Positions 36,280 to 45,488 of a stretch of 54,067 bases of DNA are shown here, piece by piece (position 1 is the stretch's first letter; every line of letters begins with the position of its first letter). A program made the translations under genes and the position numbers. Source of the stretch: Bauldia sp. (lineage in GTDB: Bacteria > Pseudomonadota > Alphaproteobacteria > Rhizobiales > Kaistiaceae); assembly GCF_020442045.1 (NCBI RefSeq), contig NZ_JAGRLA010000129.1, positions 1-54,067 of the forward strand, written 5' to 3'. Under the pieces are notes generated by a model. It did not search any database. It was not told the origin of the DNA and saw only the letters and a program-made list of their open reading frames with translations.

Positions 36280-37488
36280 TTAATTCCCCCTGCGAACGCG
36301 CTGATGGAGCGGATTGAAACCGATCCGGTAGACGAGCTCGGCCAGGCGATCGACGTCCCAGATCGCCAGATCGCACTGCTTGCCCGTTTCGATGGTGCCG
36401 ATGCTGTCCGCGCGGCCGAGGACCCGCGCGGCATTGCGCGTGACGCCGATGAGGCACTCCTCGACCGTCAACCGGAACAGGGTCGCCGCCATGTTCATCG
36501 CCAGGAGCAATGACGTCAGGGGCGACGAACCCGGATTGCAGTCGGTCGCGACGGCCATCGACACGCCGTGGGTCCGGAATGCGGCGATCGGCGGCATGCG
36601 GTCCTGTCGCAGGGTATAGAAGGCGCCGGGAAGGACGACCGCGATCGTCCCCGCCGCGGCCATCGCCCGCGCGCCGTCCTCGTCGGTGAATTCGAGGTGA
36701 TCGGCAGACAGCGCGCCGAGATCCGCGGCGAGCCTCGCGCCATGCAGGTTCGAAAGCTGGTCGGCGTGAAGCCTGATCGGCAGTCCCAGCGACCTGGCGG
36801 CATTGAAGACCCTGGTGACCTCGGCCGGCGAAAACGCGATTCCCTCGCAGAAGGCGTCGACCGCGTCGGCCAGCCCCTCGCCGGCAATGGCCGGCAGCAT
36901 GACGTCGCATACGACGTCGACATAGGCATCGATGTCGCCATCCATCTCGGGCGGCAGTGCATGGGCTCCAAGGAAGCTCGTCACGACATCGACCTGCCGG
37001 AGATGCGCGAGCGACCGCGCCGCGCGCAGCATCTTGATCTCGCTGTCCTTCGAGAGCCCGTAGCCGGACTTGATCTCGACGGTCGTCACGCCTTCGCCGA
37101 TCAGCGTATCGAGGCGCGGAAGCGATTCGGCGACCAGCTCTTCCTCGCTTGCCTCGCGTGTCCTGGCGACCGTGGCGGATATGCCGCCGCCACGACTGGC
37201 TATCTCCTCGTAGCTCGCGCCTTCCAGGCGCAGTTCGAACTCGCCCGCCCGGTCTCCCGCGTAAACCAGGTGGGTGTGACAATCGATGAGGCCCGGCGTG
37301 ATCCATCGGCCGCCGCAGTCGACCTCGCGATCGATGCGCAGATCAGACGGAAGCGCGTCGACCGGGGCAACCACCGCGATCCGTCCGTCGCGCGCTCCGA
37401 TCGCGCCCCGCTCGATGATGCCGAGCCCCGGGCTGGCCGGTGCCATGGTGGCGATTCGGGCATTGGTCCAGAGGGTATCGAGTTGCAT
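36280..37488 (-). CDS. hutI: Imidazolonepropionase
   Basis: Amidohydrolase of 402 aa from the ATG at 37488. The metal-binding [12 protein letters not shown], the RGGGISATV loop and KSGYGLS are characteristic, followed by HADQLSN and the metal Asp in [11 protein letters not shown]. It hydrolyses 4-imidazolone-5-propionate to N-formimino-glutamate. It is the first gene of the hutIHGU operon, with a HutC-type operator in its upstream region shared with hutF. Confidence 0.96.
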   Translation of the reverse strand: MQLDTLWTNARIATMAPASPGLGIIERGAIGARDGRIAVVAPVDALPSDLRIDREVDCGGRWITPGLIDCHTHLVYAGDRAGEFELRLEGASYEEIASRGGGISATVARTREASEEELVAESLPRLDTLIGEGVTTVEIKSGYGLSKDSEIKMLRAARSLAHLRQVDVVTSFLGAHALPPEMDGDIDAYVDVVCDVMLPAIAGEGLADAVDAFCEGIAFSPAEVTRVFNAARSLGLPIRLHADQLSNLHGARLAADLGALSADHLEFTDEDGARAMAAAGTIAVVLPGAFYTLRQDRMPPIAAFRTHGVSMAVATDCNPGSSPLTSLLLAMNMAATLFRLTVEECLIGVTRNAARVLGRADSIGTIETGKQCDLAIWDVDRLAELVYRIGFNPLHQRVRRGN

Positions 37489-37503
37489 GGTCTTGCCGTG
37501 CCA

Positions 37504-37517
37504 TTTTGTCTATACAT
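37504..37517. promoter_or_regulatory. HutC-type operator between hutI and hutF
   Basis: TTTTGTCTATACAT lies 15 bp before the hutI start and 40 bp before the hutF start. From memory it resembles enterobacterial HutC sites of the TTGTATAGACAA type. The same 14 bases recur at 40736-40749. Confidence 0.75.
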
Positions 37518-37557
37518 ACTGACGAACGCATCTTGCTGTCCAGTGTGGAGATGGAAC

Positions 37558-38916
37558 GTGACGGTGATTCACTTCGGACGGGCACTGCTGCCCGACGGCT
37601 GGAGCAGCGACGTACGGGTCGCCATCGACGCCGACGGGCGTATCGCCGGGGTCGAGCGCGGTGCGAAGGCAGAAGCCGACGACGAGCGCGCCGCCATCGG
37701 GATTCCCGGTGTCCCGAACGTCCATAGCCACACCTTTCAGCGCGGCATGGCAGGTCTCGCCGAGACCCGCGGTCCGATAACGGACACGTTCTGGACATGG
37801 CGCGAAACGATGTACCGCTTCGCCGGCGCGATCACGCCGGAGGACGCCGAAGCGATCGCCGCGATGGCCTTTGTCGAGATGCTCGAGCGCGGGTTCACCA
37901 CAGTCGGCGAGTTTCACTATCTCCACCATGACCGCGACGGGCATGAGTATTCGGATATCGCGGAAATGGCCGTTCGCATGGCGTCGGCCGCCGCGTCGAC
38001 AGGAATCGGCATGGTGCTCCTCCCGGTCTTCTACGCCCATTCCGACTTCGGCGGCGCCCCGCCGGAGGACCATCAGAAGCGCTTCATCTGCGACCTCGAC
38101 GCTTTTGCGCGGCTGGTCGAAGGCGCACGGCGCGCGACCTCGCCCCTGCCCGGCGGCCGGACCGGAATCGCCCCGCACAGCTTGCGCGCCGTAACGCCCG
38201 ACGAGCTCGACGCTCTCCTGCCGCTGGCTGGCGACGGCCCCGTTCATATCCACGTTGCCGAGCAGACAAGGGAGGTCGAGGATTGCGTGGCCTGGTGCGG
38301 GACGCGTCCTGTCGCGTGGCTGATCGACAACCAGCCGCTCGATCAGCGCTGGTGCGCCATCCACGCCACCCACATGACGACGCCGGAAACCTCCGGCCTG
38401 GCACGCAGCGGAGCGACGGCCGGCCTCTGTCCTGTCACGGAAGCCAGCCTCGGCGACGGCTTCTTCCCGGCTGTCGCGTGGCGCGAGGCGGGCGGCCACC
38501 TCGGGATAGGCACGGATTCGAACGTCCTGATCGGTCTCGCCGACGAGCTTCGCCAGCTCGAATGCAATCAGCGCCTGGTTACGCGGTCCCGCAACGTGCT
38601 CGCGGAGACCGGTCGCTCGACCGGACGATCTCTTTTCGACGCGGCCCTTGCCGGCGGATCGGCCGCGCTCGGCCTTGGCGAGGCCGGTCTGGCCGAAGGC
38701 TCCATCACCGGCGTCGTCTCGCTGGAGGTCGAGCCATCGCTTCTCGATTCCCTCGAAGCCGATATGCTGCTCGACATATGGATCTTCGCCGGACGGGCGC
38801 GGGTCGATACGGTCTGGCGGAACGGCGTCCGGCAGGTCGAGCGCGGCAGACACCGGCACCGTGCGACCGTCGAGCGCGCGTTTCAGACAACGATGATGCG
38901 TATCCTGTCGGCGTGA
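37558..38916 (+). CDS. hutF: Formimidoylglutamate deiminase
   Basis: Amidohydrolase of 452 aa. The GTG at 37558 is chosen because GGAG lies seven bases upstream and the protein begins right at the family N-terminus (VIHFGRALLPDGW). Metal and catalytic blocks: VPNVHSHTFQRGMAG, TVGEFHYLHHD, GIAPHSLRAV, HIHVAEQ and GIGTDSNV. It converts N-formimino-glutamate to N-formylglutamate and ammonia, feeding HutG. It is divergent from hutI and shares the operator. Confidence 0.95.
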   Translation: MTVIHFGRALLPDGWSSDVRVAIDADGRIAGVERGAKAEADDERAAIGIPGVPNVHSHTFQRGMAGLAETRGPITDTFWTWRETMYRFAGAITPEDAEAIAAMAFVEMLERGFTTVGEFHYLHHDRDGHEYSDIAEMAVRMASAAASTGIGMVLLPVFYAHSDFGGAPPEDHQKRFICDLDAFARLVEGARRATSPLPGGRTGIAPHSLRAVTPDELDALLPLAGDGPVHIHVAEQTREVEDCVAWCGTRPVAWLIDNQPLDQRWCAIHATHMTTPETSGLARSGATAGLCPVTEASLGDGFFPAVAWREAGGHLGIGTDSNVLIGLADELRQLECNQRLVTRSRNVLAETGRSTGRSLFDAALAGGSAALGLGEAGLAEGSITGVVSLEVEPSLLDSLEADMLLDIWIFAGRARVDTVWRNGVRQVERGRHRHRATVERAFQTTMMRILSA

Positions 38917-38923
38917 CGCGTCA

Positions 38924-40528
38924 TCACCCGCTTTCGCAGATTGTCCGCCCGGCGATGTAGCCCCAGGCCATGTTCGGGCCAAGCGTCGTGCCCGCACCGA
39001 CTGCGCGCGTACCGATCGGGTTCGCCATCGCGACGCCGCAGCAATAGAGCCCCTCGATCACGCTGCCGTCCGGCCGGAGCACGCGGGCGCGCGCATCGGT
39101 CCGTGGCCCTCCCTTGGTGGCCAGGATCGAGCGGTTGAACGAGATCGCGACGAAGGGGGCACGCTCGATCGCCTCGAGTCCGTCGCGCGAACGGCGACCA
39201 TGCCCGGCCGGCGCCTTCAAGCGTCCGAACGCGTCCCTTTGACCGGAAGCGATCGCCTGGTTGAAGCGCCTGACGGTGTCGACGAGGGCGTCGGCGGGAA
39301 CACCGATGCGGGCCGCGAGTTCCGCGACGGTGTCGGCGTGCACCTTCCAGGCATCGTCGCGACGGGCATACCAGCGGATGATCGGGGCCCGGCGCAGGAA
39401 CCGGGCATCGCTGATCAGCCACACAGGCCGGTGGACCGGCAGCCCGGTCGCCGCATCGCGCTTGTCGAGCACCTCGCCGAGATTGAAGACAGCCTCGTTG
39501 ACGAACCTCCGACCGGTACCGTCGACCAGGATGGCGTTTGGCTCGACGTGATAGAACAGGGCCATCCCGTGCGGCTGCCCGTCATAGGTCGCCGGGATCG
39601 CAGAATTGATGTTCGCCTGGTCCATATGCGCCATCGCGGCGCCGACAGCCATCGCCATGCGATGTCCGTCGCCGCTGTTGGTCCGCGGGCTTGCGATGAA
39701 ATCGATCGGCCCGGGAAAGTATTCGGCGAGCAGATCCGGATCCCATTCGAAGCCGCCACTGGCGAGGACAACCCCGCGCCGGGCCGTCAATGTCGCCTTC
39801 CCGTCCCCGGTCTCGACGACGACGCCGGTGACACGACCTTCCTTATCGGTTTCAAGTCCGGCGGCGGGCGTCGACGGCAGGATGGTGCAACCGCTGTCGA
39901 GGCAGCCCTTGAGGAGCCCGGCGATCAGCGCGGTCCCCTGCCCCCGGCGGCCGGTCAGCCAGCGCCAGGCGAGGCGCGGCCCAAGGACGATGCTCGTTCG
40001 AACGGGATGATGATAGACGTCGGTTCCGATCATCTCGTGGTAGGTGAAAAGATGCGGCTGGGTCGACCGACGCAGGCGCCGGCCGAAGGAACCGAGGATG
40101 CGCAGAGACAACGGAAGCGGCGACAGCATCCGGCCACGGGATTTCCAGCCGGGAAGATCGCGCAGCGGATCAGCCTCGTCGGTGAGGTCGAAATGAAGCG
40201 GAGAATGCGCCTCGACGAAACGCAGCATGTCCGGCGCGTATTCCACGAAACTCTGCCACAGGCGATCCTCTGTCTCGCGCCAACCCTCCGGTGCCGCGGC
40301 GCGAAGATAGGCGAGAGCGTCGGCGGGACCGTCGTCGATGCCGCTCGCCGCGGCGTGGTGATTTCCCGGCACCCATATGCCGGCCCCCGACATCGCGCTG
40401 GTCCCGCCGATGGTGTCCGCCTTCTCGACGATGGTGACACGCAGGCCGTTGGCGGCGGCCGCGAGAGCAGCGGTCAGGCCCGCCGCGCCCGAGCCGACGA
40501 CAATGACGTCGCTCGCCGTGTCCTCCAT
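38924..40528 (-). CDS. FAD-dependent oxidoreductase, fumarate reductase/ketosteroid dehydrogenase-like
   Basis: Flavoprotein of 534 aa from the ATG at 40528, placed directly before the dinucleotide fold; longer forms starting as far as 40705 are possible. DVIVVGSGAAGLTAALAAAANGLRVTIVEK is the FAD-binding fold, followed by GGTSAMSGAGIWVP. The C-terminal block NPIGTRAVGAGTTLGPNMAWGYIAGR closes the FAD site. This is the fumarate reductase flavoprotein/KstD/urocanate reductase superfamily, without haem or FMN-binding domains. The substrate is unknown. Its place between hutF and the HutC-controlled importer makes an imidazole compound possible. It converges on hutF with 7 bp between them. Confidence 0.85.
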   Translation of the reverse strand: MEDTASDVIVVGSGAAGLTAALAAAANGLRVTIVEKADTIGGTSAMSGAGIWVPGNHHAAASGIDDGPADALAYLRAAAPEGWRETEDRLWQSFVEYAPDMLRFVEAHSPLHFDLTDEADPLRDLPGWKSRGRMLSPLPLSLRILGSFGRRLRRSTQPHLFTYHEMIGTDVYHHPVRTSIVLGPRLAWRWLTGRRGQGTALIAGLLKGCLDSGCTILPSTPAAGLETDKEGRVTGVVVETGDGKATLTARRGVVLASGGFEWDPDLLAEYFPGPIDFIASPRTNSGDGHRMAMAVGAAMAHMDQANINSAIPATYDGQPHGMALFYHVEPNAILVDGTGRRFVNEAVFNLGEVLDKRDAATGLPVHRPVWLISDARFLRRAPIIRWYARRDDAWKVHADTVAELAARIGVPADALVDTVRRFNQAIASGQRDAFGRLKAPAGHGRRSRDGLEAIERAPFVAISFNRSILATKGGPRTDARARVLRPDGSVIEGLYCCGVAMANPIGTRAVGAGTTLGPNMAWGYIAGRTICESG

Positions 40529-40721
40529 TCGCGCCACCGATTCCAGTCGTGCCCCAGGGGACCGGTTCCGCGCGCCCGGATCGTGATTGCCGATACGGCC
40601 AGTCACGGACATTCCGGCGCCCGGAAGCGGACGACTTTCGCGGCTTCCTTTTCCATCAGTCTCAGGCATAGTCCTTGCCCTGTATCGCATCAATTGCCCG
40701 CCCAAGCAGCAGGAGGTTTCG

Positions 40722-40750
40722 TTGACTCAAATTTGTTTTGTCTATACATT
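40722..40750 (+). promoter_or_regulatory. Promoter with overlapping HutC-type operator of the amino acid importer
   Basis: A sigma70-like promoter reads TTGACT (40722-40727), 17 bp, then TACATT (40745-40750). The -10 is overlapped by TTTTGTCTATACAT at 40736-40749, identical to the hutI/hutF operator. A bound repressor would block this promoter. The importer's start codon is about 74 bp downstream. Confidence 0.7.
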
Positions 40751-40823
40751 AGAGATGTGGGCGCCATGTCGAAAGACATTCCGAGCCATCACCGGGGAAA
40801 CAACCAAAACAGGACTAGCGATC

Positions 40824-41753
40824 ATGATGAAATTCGTGCCTTCGCTCGGGGCAGTCGTGCTTGCAATCGCCGCTGGCGGTGCATCGGCACTTGCACAGAC
40901 CCCGACGGAACTGAATGCTCCCATCATTGAAGCGATCCAGCCGGACCCGGCTTTGAAAGCGATGCTTCCTGAAGAAATCCAGAAGTCGGGCGTGATCAAG
41001 CTCGCGACCGACGCGCACTACCCGCCCTGCGAAATCTTCGCAGAAGACAACAAGACGATGATCGGCTACGAGCCGGATACCTGGAACGCCATTGCCAAGA
41101 AGCTCGGCGTCACCATCGAACCCACTTCCATCGCGTTCGACGGCCTGCTCCCCGGCGTCGTCAGCGGCCGGTACGACGTGGCCATGGAATGCATGTCGGA
41201 CAACGCCAAGCGCGAAGAACAGGTGATCTTCGTCAACAACGCCTATGCGATCACCGCGGTTTTCACGCTCGAGAGCAACGATACGATTACCTCCGACCCG
41301 AAGACGCTATGCGGCTTGACCATCGCCATTCCGAAGGGCTTCGACGTCGCCGGCATCGTCGAGACCAAGCTGACGCCGCATTGCGAGAAGAACGATCTTC
41401 CGGCGGTCACGATGAACGAGTATCCGTCGTCCGACGCCACCCTGCTCGCCCTCTATTCCGGACGAGCCGATTTCGTCATCACCGACTATGCGGCGATCGA
41501 GGAAATGCGGAAATCGGCGCCGAAGCCGATCCGGGTGGTTGCCAACCCGCTGCTGCCGAAGCTCTATCTCGGCATGATCGTCAACAAGGACAACATGCAG
41601 CTCGCGGAAGCGCTGCTCGCCGGCCTCAAGGGCGTCCACGAGGACGGTGCCTACGACAAGATCATGGACAATTGGGGCCTGAGCGACCTCAAGCTTGACG
41701 AGCCGGGCATCAATCTCTTCACCAATAATCCGCTCCCCGAGCCGCAGCCCTGA
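40824..41753 (+). CDS. Polar amino acid-type ABC substrate-binding protein
   Basis: Protein of 309 aa from the ATG at 40824, with AGGA nine bases upstream and a signal peptide directly following (to about residue 24, SALA-Q). The mature part follows family 3: GVIKLATDAHYPPCEIFAEDNKTMIGYEPDTWNAIAKKLGV, then FDGLLPGVVSGRYDVAME and ADFVITDYAAIEE. Such proteins bind polar amino acids or opines. The HutC-type operator at its promoter suggests histidine, urocanate or a related imidazole compound as ligand. First gene of a three-gene operon. Confidence 0.92.
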   Translation: MMKFVPSLGAVVLAIAAGGASALAQTPTELNAPIIEAIQPDPALKAMLPEEIQKSGVIKLATDAHYPPCEIFAEDNKTMIGYEPDTWNAIAKKLGVTIEPTSIAFDGLLPGVVSGRYDVAMECMSDNAKREEQVIFVNNAYAITAVFTLESNDTITSDPKTLCGLTIAIPKGFDVAGIVETKLTPHCEKNDLPAVTMNEYPSSDATLLALYSGRADFVITDYAAIEEMRKSAPKPIRVVANPLLPKLYLGMIVNKDNMQLAEALLAGLKGVHEDGAYDKIMDNWGLSDLKLDEPGINLFTNNPLPEPQP

Positions 41754-41836
41754 TATCCTGCTCGCTGCCGGATCTGGGTCTCGTGTCGACCAACGCGTAA
41801 GCCACAAGCGATCCGTCAGCGGGATATAGGGTGGCC

Positions 41837-42778
41837 ATGGAAGAGAAACACACCGTTCTCCCGGCCTCGGCCGGGAGAACATCCGGGGAAGACGGTCCGG
41901 ATAGCGAAGACCTCGTCGTTGTTCCTATCCGCCATTATGGACGATGGATCGCCTCGGCCATCGTTCTCTTGTTCCTGGCGTCCCTCGTCCACTCGATCGC
42001 CAATAATCCGAATTTCCTCTGGCCGGTCTTCTTCGAATACCTGTTTTCCGAAGTGATGATCGACGGCCTCGAGCTGACCGTCCTGCTCACCGTCGTCGCC
42101 ATGATCGTCGGCATCTCGGGGGGAATCGTGCTCGCGGTCGCGAGATTGTCGGCGAACCCGGTCGTCTCGGGGCTTACCGCCGGCTACCTCTGGTTCTTTC
42201 GAGGCACGCCGATCCTCGTCCAGCTGATCTTCTGGTACAACCTCGCCGCCCTGTTTCCGGTGATCTCCATCGGCATCCCGTTCACCGGCCCGACATTCTT
42301 CGAGGGATCGGCAAACGACCTGATCACCCCCTTCACCGCGGCCGTTCTCGGCCTCGGTCTGAACGAAGCAGCCTATATGGCGGAAATCGTCCGGGCGGGC
42401 ATCCTTTCCGTCGGCACCGGCCAGGACGAGGCGGCACGCGCGCTGGGCATGCGCCGCCTCTTGGCGATGCGTCGCATCATCCTGCCGCAGGCGCTGCGGG
42501 TCATCATCCCGCCGACCGGCAACGAGACGATCGGCATGCTCAAGATGACGTCGCTCGTCAGCGTCATCGCCCTGTCGGAGCTTCTCTACTCCGCCCAGAC
42601 CGTCTATTCGCGAACCTTCGAGACCATTCCCCTGCTGATGGTGGCGTGTTTCTGGTACCTGGTCCTGACCAGCGGACTGACATTCGCGCAGAGCGTCATC
42701 GAACGTCGGCTTGGTCGATCGACCGCGGCTGCCAGCGCCCGTCCCAACTGGCTTCCGGGCTGGCGGAGGCAGAAATGA
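41837..42778 (+). CDS. Polar amino acid-type ABC permease (HisM/HisQ family)
   Basis: Protein of 313 aa from the ATG at 41837 (AGGGTGG upstream); a GTG two codons earlier is also in frame. After a polar N-terminus there are about five to six helices, with [43 protein letters not shown] and the EAA loop [30 protein letters not shown]. One permease gene is present, so it probably works as a homodimer. The stop overlaps the ATPase start (ATGA). Confidence 0.92.
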   Translation: MEEKHTVLPASAGRTSGEDGPDSEDLVVVPIRHYGRWIASAIVLLFLASLVHSIANNPNFLWPVFFEYLFSEVMIDGLELTVLLTVVAMIVGISGGIVLAVARLSANPVVSGLTAGYLWFFRGTPILVQLIFWYNLAALFPVISIGIPFTGPTFFEGSANDLITPFTAAVLGLGLNEAAYMAEIVRAGILSVGTGQDEAARALGMRRLLAMRRIILPQALRVIIPPTGNETIGMLKMTSLVSVIALSELLYSAQTVYSRTFETIPLLMVACFWYLVLTSGLTFAQSVIERRLGRSTAAASARPNWLPGWRRQK

Positions 42779-43539
42779 CCGGGCCGATGGTAAGAGCGGA
42801 CGGCGTCCGCAAGCGCTTCGGCGCCCACGAAGTGCTGTGCGGCGTCGACCTGACGGTCGACCGCAGCGAGGTGGTGTGCATCATCGGGCCTTCCGGCTCC
42901 GGCAAGTCGACCTTCCTCCGCTGCATCAACCATCTCGAGAAGATCAGCGGCGGGCAGCTCTACGTCGACGGCCATCTCGTCGGCTACCGGCGTCGCGGCA
43001 ACAAGCTCTACGAGATGCGCGAGCGGGAAGTCGCGGCGCAGCGCATCGACATCGGCATGGTCTTCCAGCAGTTCAACCTGTTCCCCCACATGACGGCTCT
43101 CGGCAATGTCATCGAGGCACCGATCCGGGTGAGGAAAGAACCGCGCCAGGAGGTCATCAGGCGGAGCAAGGAGCTTATCGACAGGGTCGGCCTCTCGAGC
43201 CGGATGGATGCCTATCCCGCGCAGCTATCGGGCGGCCAGCAGCAGCGGGTGGCCATTGCACGGGCTCTCGCCATGCGGCCGAAGCTGATGCTGTTCGACG
43301 AGCCGACCAGCGCGCTCGACCCCGAACTGGTGGGCGAGGTCCTCGACGTCATGCGCGACCTCGCGGCCGAGGGGATGACGATGGTGGTCGTCACCCACGA
43401 AATGGGTTTCGCCCAGGAGGTCGCGAGCAAGGTCGCCTTCATGGACGAGGGCCAGATACTCGAAATGGGGCCACCGCGCGAACTGTTCCGGGACCCGCAG
43501 CACGAGCGGTCCCGCACGTTCCTCTCAAGAGTGCTTTGA
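42775..43539 (+). CDS. Polar amino acid-type ABC ATPase (HisP/GlnQ family)
   Basis: Protein of 254 aa from the ATG at 42775, overlapping the permease stop by four bases. Walker [10 protein letters not shown] near 40-48, Q-loop [12 protein letters not shown], signature LSGGQQQR, Walker [15 protein letters not shown] and switch VTHEM are all present. The wording matches the histidine/glutamine/opine importer group. It is followed after about 70 bp by a strong hairpin terminator. Confidence 0.95.
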   Translation: MTGPMVRADGVRKRFGAHEVLCGVDLTVDRSEVVCIIGPSGSGKSTFLRCINHLEKISGGQLYVDGHLVGYRRRGNKLYEMREREVAAQRIDIGMVFQQFNLFPHMTALGNVIEAPIRVRKEPRQEVIRRSKELIDRVGLSSRMDAYPAQLSGGQQQRVAIARALAMRPKLMLFDEPTSALDPELVGEVLDVMRDLAAEGMTMVVVTHEMGFAQEVASKVAFMDEGQILEMGPPRELFRDPQHERSRTFLSRVL

Positions 43540-43606
43540 GATGTCGTGAAATCCGCCTTCTTCTCGGAATCGGTCTCGCCGAGGCGAAGACCGGCCCGGT
43601 CACGAC

Positions 43607-43638
43607 CGACGGCGCCGCTCGGCGGCGCCGTCGACTTT
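43607..43638 (+). terminator. Intrinsic terminator of the amino acid ABC operon
   Basis: An 11-bp perfect stem, CGACGGCGCCG (43607-43617) with CGGCGCCGTCG (43623-43633), has a five-base loop and is followed by ACTTTCC. The T-run is short but the stem is very stable. Confidence 0.7.
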
Positions 43639-43675
43639 CCGTAGTCAGCAAGGGAGCCGTAAGGTCAAAATTACG

Positions 43676-44098
43676 ATGCGTATCCGTCTAAAGGTAGCGG
43701 GCGAGGAAGCCTGCGTCATGGAAATCTGGGAGGAAAAGGCTCCGCTATTCGCGGCGACCCTGCGCGAGAAGCTCCCGATCAAATCAACCCTCCAGCACGG
43801 CAAGCTCGTCGGTGACATGGTGTTCTTCACCACGCCGTTCGTCTCGCCGTGGGAGAACCTGTTGCGCACCGAGGAGGTTGGCCGGCTCCGCCGCAAGGAG
43901 ACGGGCAAGGCGACGGGCGCCGTGTGCTTTTACAATCCGCGCCAACAATTCTGCATCGTCTACGGCGACGACGTCGCCGACGAGCCGCTCAAGATCTCCT
44001 ATGTCGGCGAAGTCGTCGAAGGGGCGGTCACGTTGCGGTCGGTCGGCCTCGAATGCTGGATGCAGCAGGGCGCGATCGTCGAGCTGGAAATGGTGTGA
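43676..44098 (+). CDS. DUF3830-like (cyclophilin-like fold) protein, module 1
   Basis: Protein of 140 aa with no signal peptide or membrane helix. The N-terminus MRIRLKVAGEEACVMEIWEEKAPLFAATLREKLPI and the later GAVCFYNPRQQFCIVYGDD segment follow the beta-rich DUF3830/TM1367-type cyclophilin-like fold. Function of DUF3830 is unknown; members often lie by importers and hydrolases. The gene starts 38 bp after the ABC operon terminator and is followed by a gene for a helical partner after 121 bp. I infer that the pair equals a split two-domain enzyme of the cucumopine-synthase type. The ribosome binding site is weak. Confidence 0.65.
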   Translation: MRIRLKVAGEEACVMEIWEEKAPLFAATLREKLPIKSTLQHGKLVGDMVFFTTPFVSPWENLLRTEEVGRLRRKETGKATGAVCFYNPRQQFCIVYGDDVADEPLKISYVGEVVEGAVTLRSVGLECWMQQGAIVELEMV

Positions 44099-44219
44099 CC
44101 CTTCGGTCCGCCGGCCGGCAGGGGCGGCCCGTCCGGATCAGGCCCTTTCTTCCACAGATCAGACTGAACCGCCGCGCGCCCTGCCCCCGATCGCGGTTCA
44201 AAACCATGGAGTTCGATCG

Positions 44220-44705
44220 ATGACTACCGACGAAATGATTGCCAAGCTCGAGCAGGAGCGCGAGGCCATCTGGCTCAAGGCGCCCCAGGAGGTGAAGGAT
44301 ATCGGCAACGGCATCATACCGAGGGGTACCGGCTCGCGGGGTCAGTATCTCAGCAACCTGATGTTCGCCGAGGGCGAGGCGCGCACCCTGGCCGACGAGA
44401 TGTTGTGGGGGCTGATCCAGGTCTCCGAGAAGCCCGGCATCGACCTCAAGACGCTCCAGGCCATCGTCAGCGAAATCATCTCCTACAAGGCCGACTTCTT
44501 TGACTTCCTCGGAATGCCCGAGGCCGCCAAGCTTATCCACCAGTATGTCGAAACGGCCGAGAAGACCACGACGGTCGAAGAGTTTGCCAAGTTGAGCGGA
44601 GCCGCCCTGTCTTACGCCAATCGCCTGCACATGTGGGTCGACGCGGTGTTCCCCTGGGGCGTCTGCAACGGCTTCAAGCGCCCCGACCGCAAGGACGTGA
44701 TCTGA
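44220..44705 (+). CDS. Helical protein resembling the cucumopine synthase C-terminal domain, module 1
   Basis: Protein of 161 aa from the ATG at 44220 (GGAG about eight bases upstream), almost entirely predicted alpha-helical. Notable motifs are P34-x-G-x-G-x5-LSNL47 and, near the end, EEFAKLSGAALSYANRLHMWVDAVFPW. Both recur in the convergent 196-aa protein at 44891-45481, so the two are paralogues. From memory I match it to the helical-bundle domain named after cucumopine synthase; I could not verify this by a search. It ends before a strong terminator. Confidence 0.6.
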   Translation: MTTDEMIAKLEQEREAIWLKAPQEVKDIGNGIIPRGTGSRGQYLSNLMFAEGEARTLADEMLWGLIQVSEKPGIDLKTLQAIVSEIISYKADFFDFLGMPEAAKLIHQYVETAEKTTTVEEFAKLSGAALSYANRLHMWVDAVFPWGVCNGFKRPDRKDVI

Positions 44706-44844
44706 GCATCGCCGAACCGGAGGAGGCGATCAGGTTGCGTCTTCGTCCGAAAGTCGGCGGCGGGCAGGCCCGCCTGGCACCGATCAGGGCAGGCCGGCCG
44801 AGCCCGAAGCCACCTGCCTGAGCGGCATCAGCCTGCATGGCGCT

Positions 44845-44880
44845 GAAGAGGCGGGGCCGGGCCCCGCCTCTTCCTTTTGT
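44845..44880 (+). terminator. Strong intrinsic terminator between the two modules
   Basis: A 13-bp perfect stem, GAAGAGGCGGGGC (44845-44857) with GCCCCGCCTCTTC (44861-44873), has a CGG loop and is followed by CTTTTGT. It ends transcription of module 1; on the opposite strand there is no matching T-run. Confidence 0.85.
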
Positions 44881-44890
44881 CTATTCAGAT

Positions 44891-45481
44891 CTATTTGCCG
44901 GTCTGGGCCCAGATGCCGGAAAGCACCTCGGCGGGCAGTTCGCCGCTCTCGACGAGCGCCGCGACCTCTTCCTTGGTCTTTCGCTTGAGGTTGTCACCCA
45001 GCTCCCAGGGGAACACGAGGAAGAACCACCTGTTCCACCGATTCATGTAGGCGAACCAGCTCCACAACAAGCTCGCCAGCTCTTCCTTGGTCTTGATGCT
45101 GGGGAAGGAGTCGACGATGTCATCGCAGAGTTCCGACAGCGTCGGAAGGTTCATCCAGGGAGCGGGGCAACGCGGCGGGTCGACGTCGCCCATCAGGTGG
45201 GCCATGTGCACCGTCGTATAGGCCCAGAACTTCTTGCAGGCCTCGACATCGAGGTCGGGGTCGTCGAGAGCCTGCAGCATCGCCGGCTCCACGGTCCACC
45301 AGCTCATCGCCTGAGTGTCGGCGACCTGATAGAGCAGGTTGGAGAGATTGCCCTCGTGGGTGCCGGAACCGCTCGGGAATACGCCGAGCCGGGACATCTT
45401 CACCTCGAGCGGCTCTTCCCACATGATGCGGTCGAGATCGCGTTCGATCTTGGCTTTCACGTCTTTCCAGTTCTGTCCCAT
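44891..45481 (-). CDS. Helical protein resembling the cucumopine synthase C-terminal domain, module 2
   Basis: Protein of 196 aa, soluble and helical, longer than its paralogue by extra N-terminal and C-terminal helices. It contains P36-x-G-x-G-x5-LSNL49 and EELASLLWSWFAYMNRWNRWFFLVFPW, which align without gaps to module 1 over 27 residues (EE-A-L, Y-NR, W, VFPW identical). It is rich in Trp (FPWE, WWTVEP, WSWF). It follows the cyclophilin-like gene by 7 bp and is surely cotranscribed with it. Function unproven; see the findings for the opine-type hypothesis. Confidence 0.6.
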   Translation of the reverse strand: MGQNWKDVKAKIERDLDRIMWEEPLEVKMSRLGVFPSGSGTHEGNLSNLLYQVADTQAMSWWTVEPAMLQALDDPDLDVEACKKFWAYTTVHMAHLMGDVDPPRCPAPWMNLPTLSELCDDIVDSFPSIKTKEELASLLWSWFAYMNRWNRWFFLVFPWELGDNLKRKTKEEVAALVESGELPAEVLSGIWAQTGK

Positions 45482-45488
45482 CTCTGCC

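Noticed and set aside
36568..37557. Apparent 330-residue N-terminal extension of HutF across hutI
   Set aside because: It is antisense to hutI, and the HutF family N-terminus begins exactly at the GTG at 37558 with a good ribosome binding site.
44875..44889. TTTTGTCTATTCAGA, similar to the HutC-type operators
   Set aside because: It lies in the T-run of the strong terminator between two convergent gene ends, where no promoter is expected, so the likeness is probably chance.
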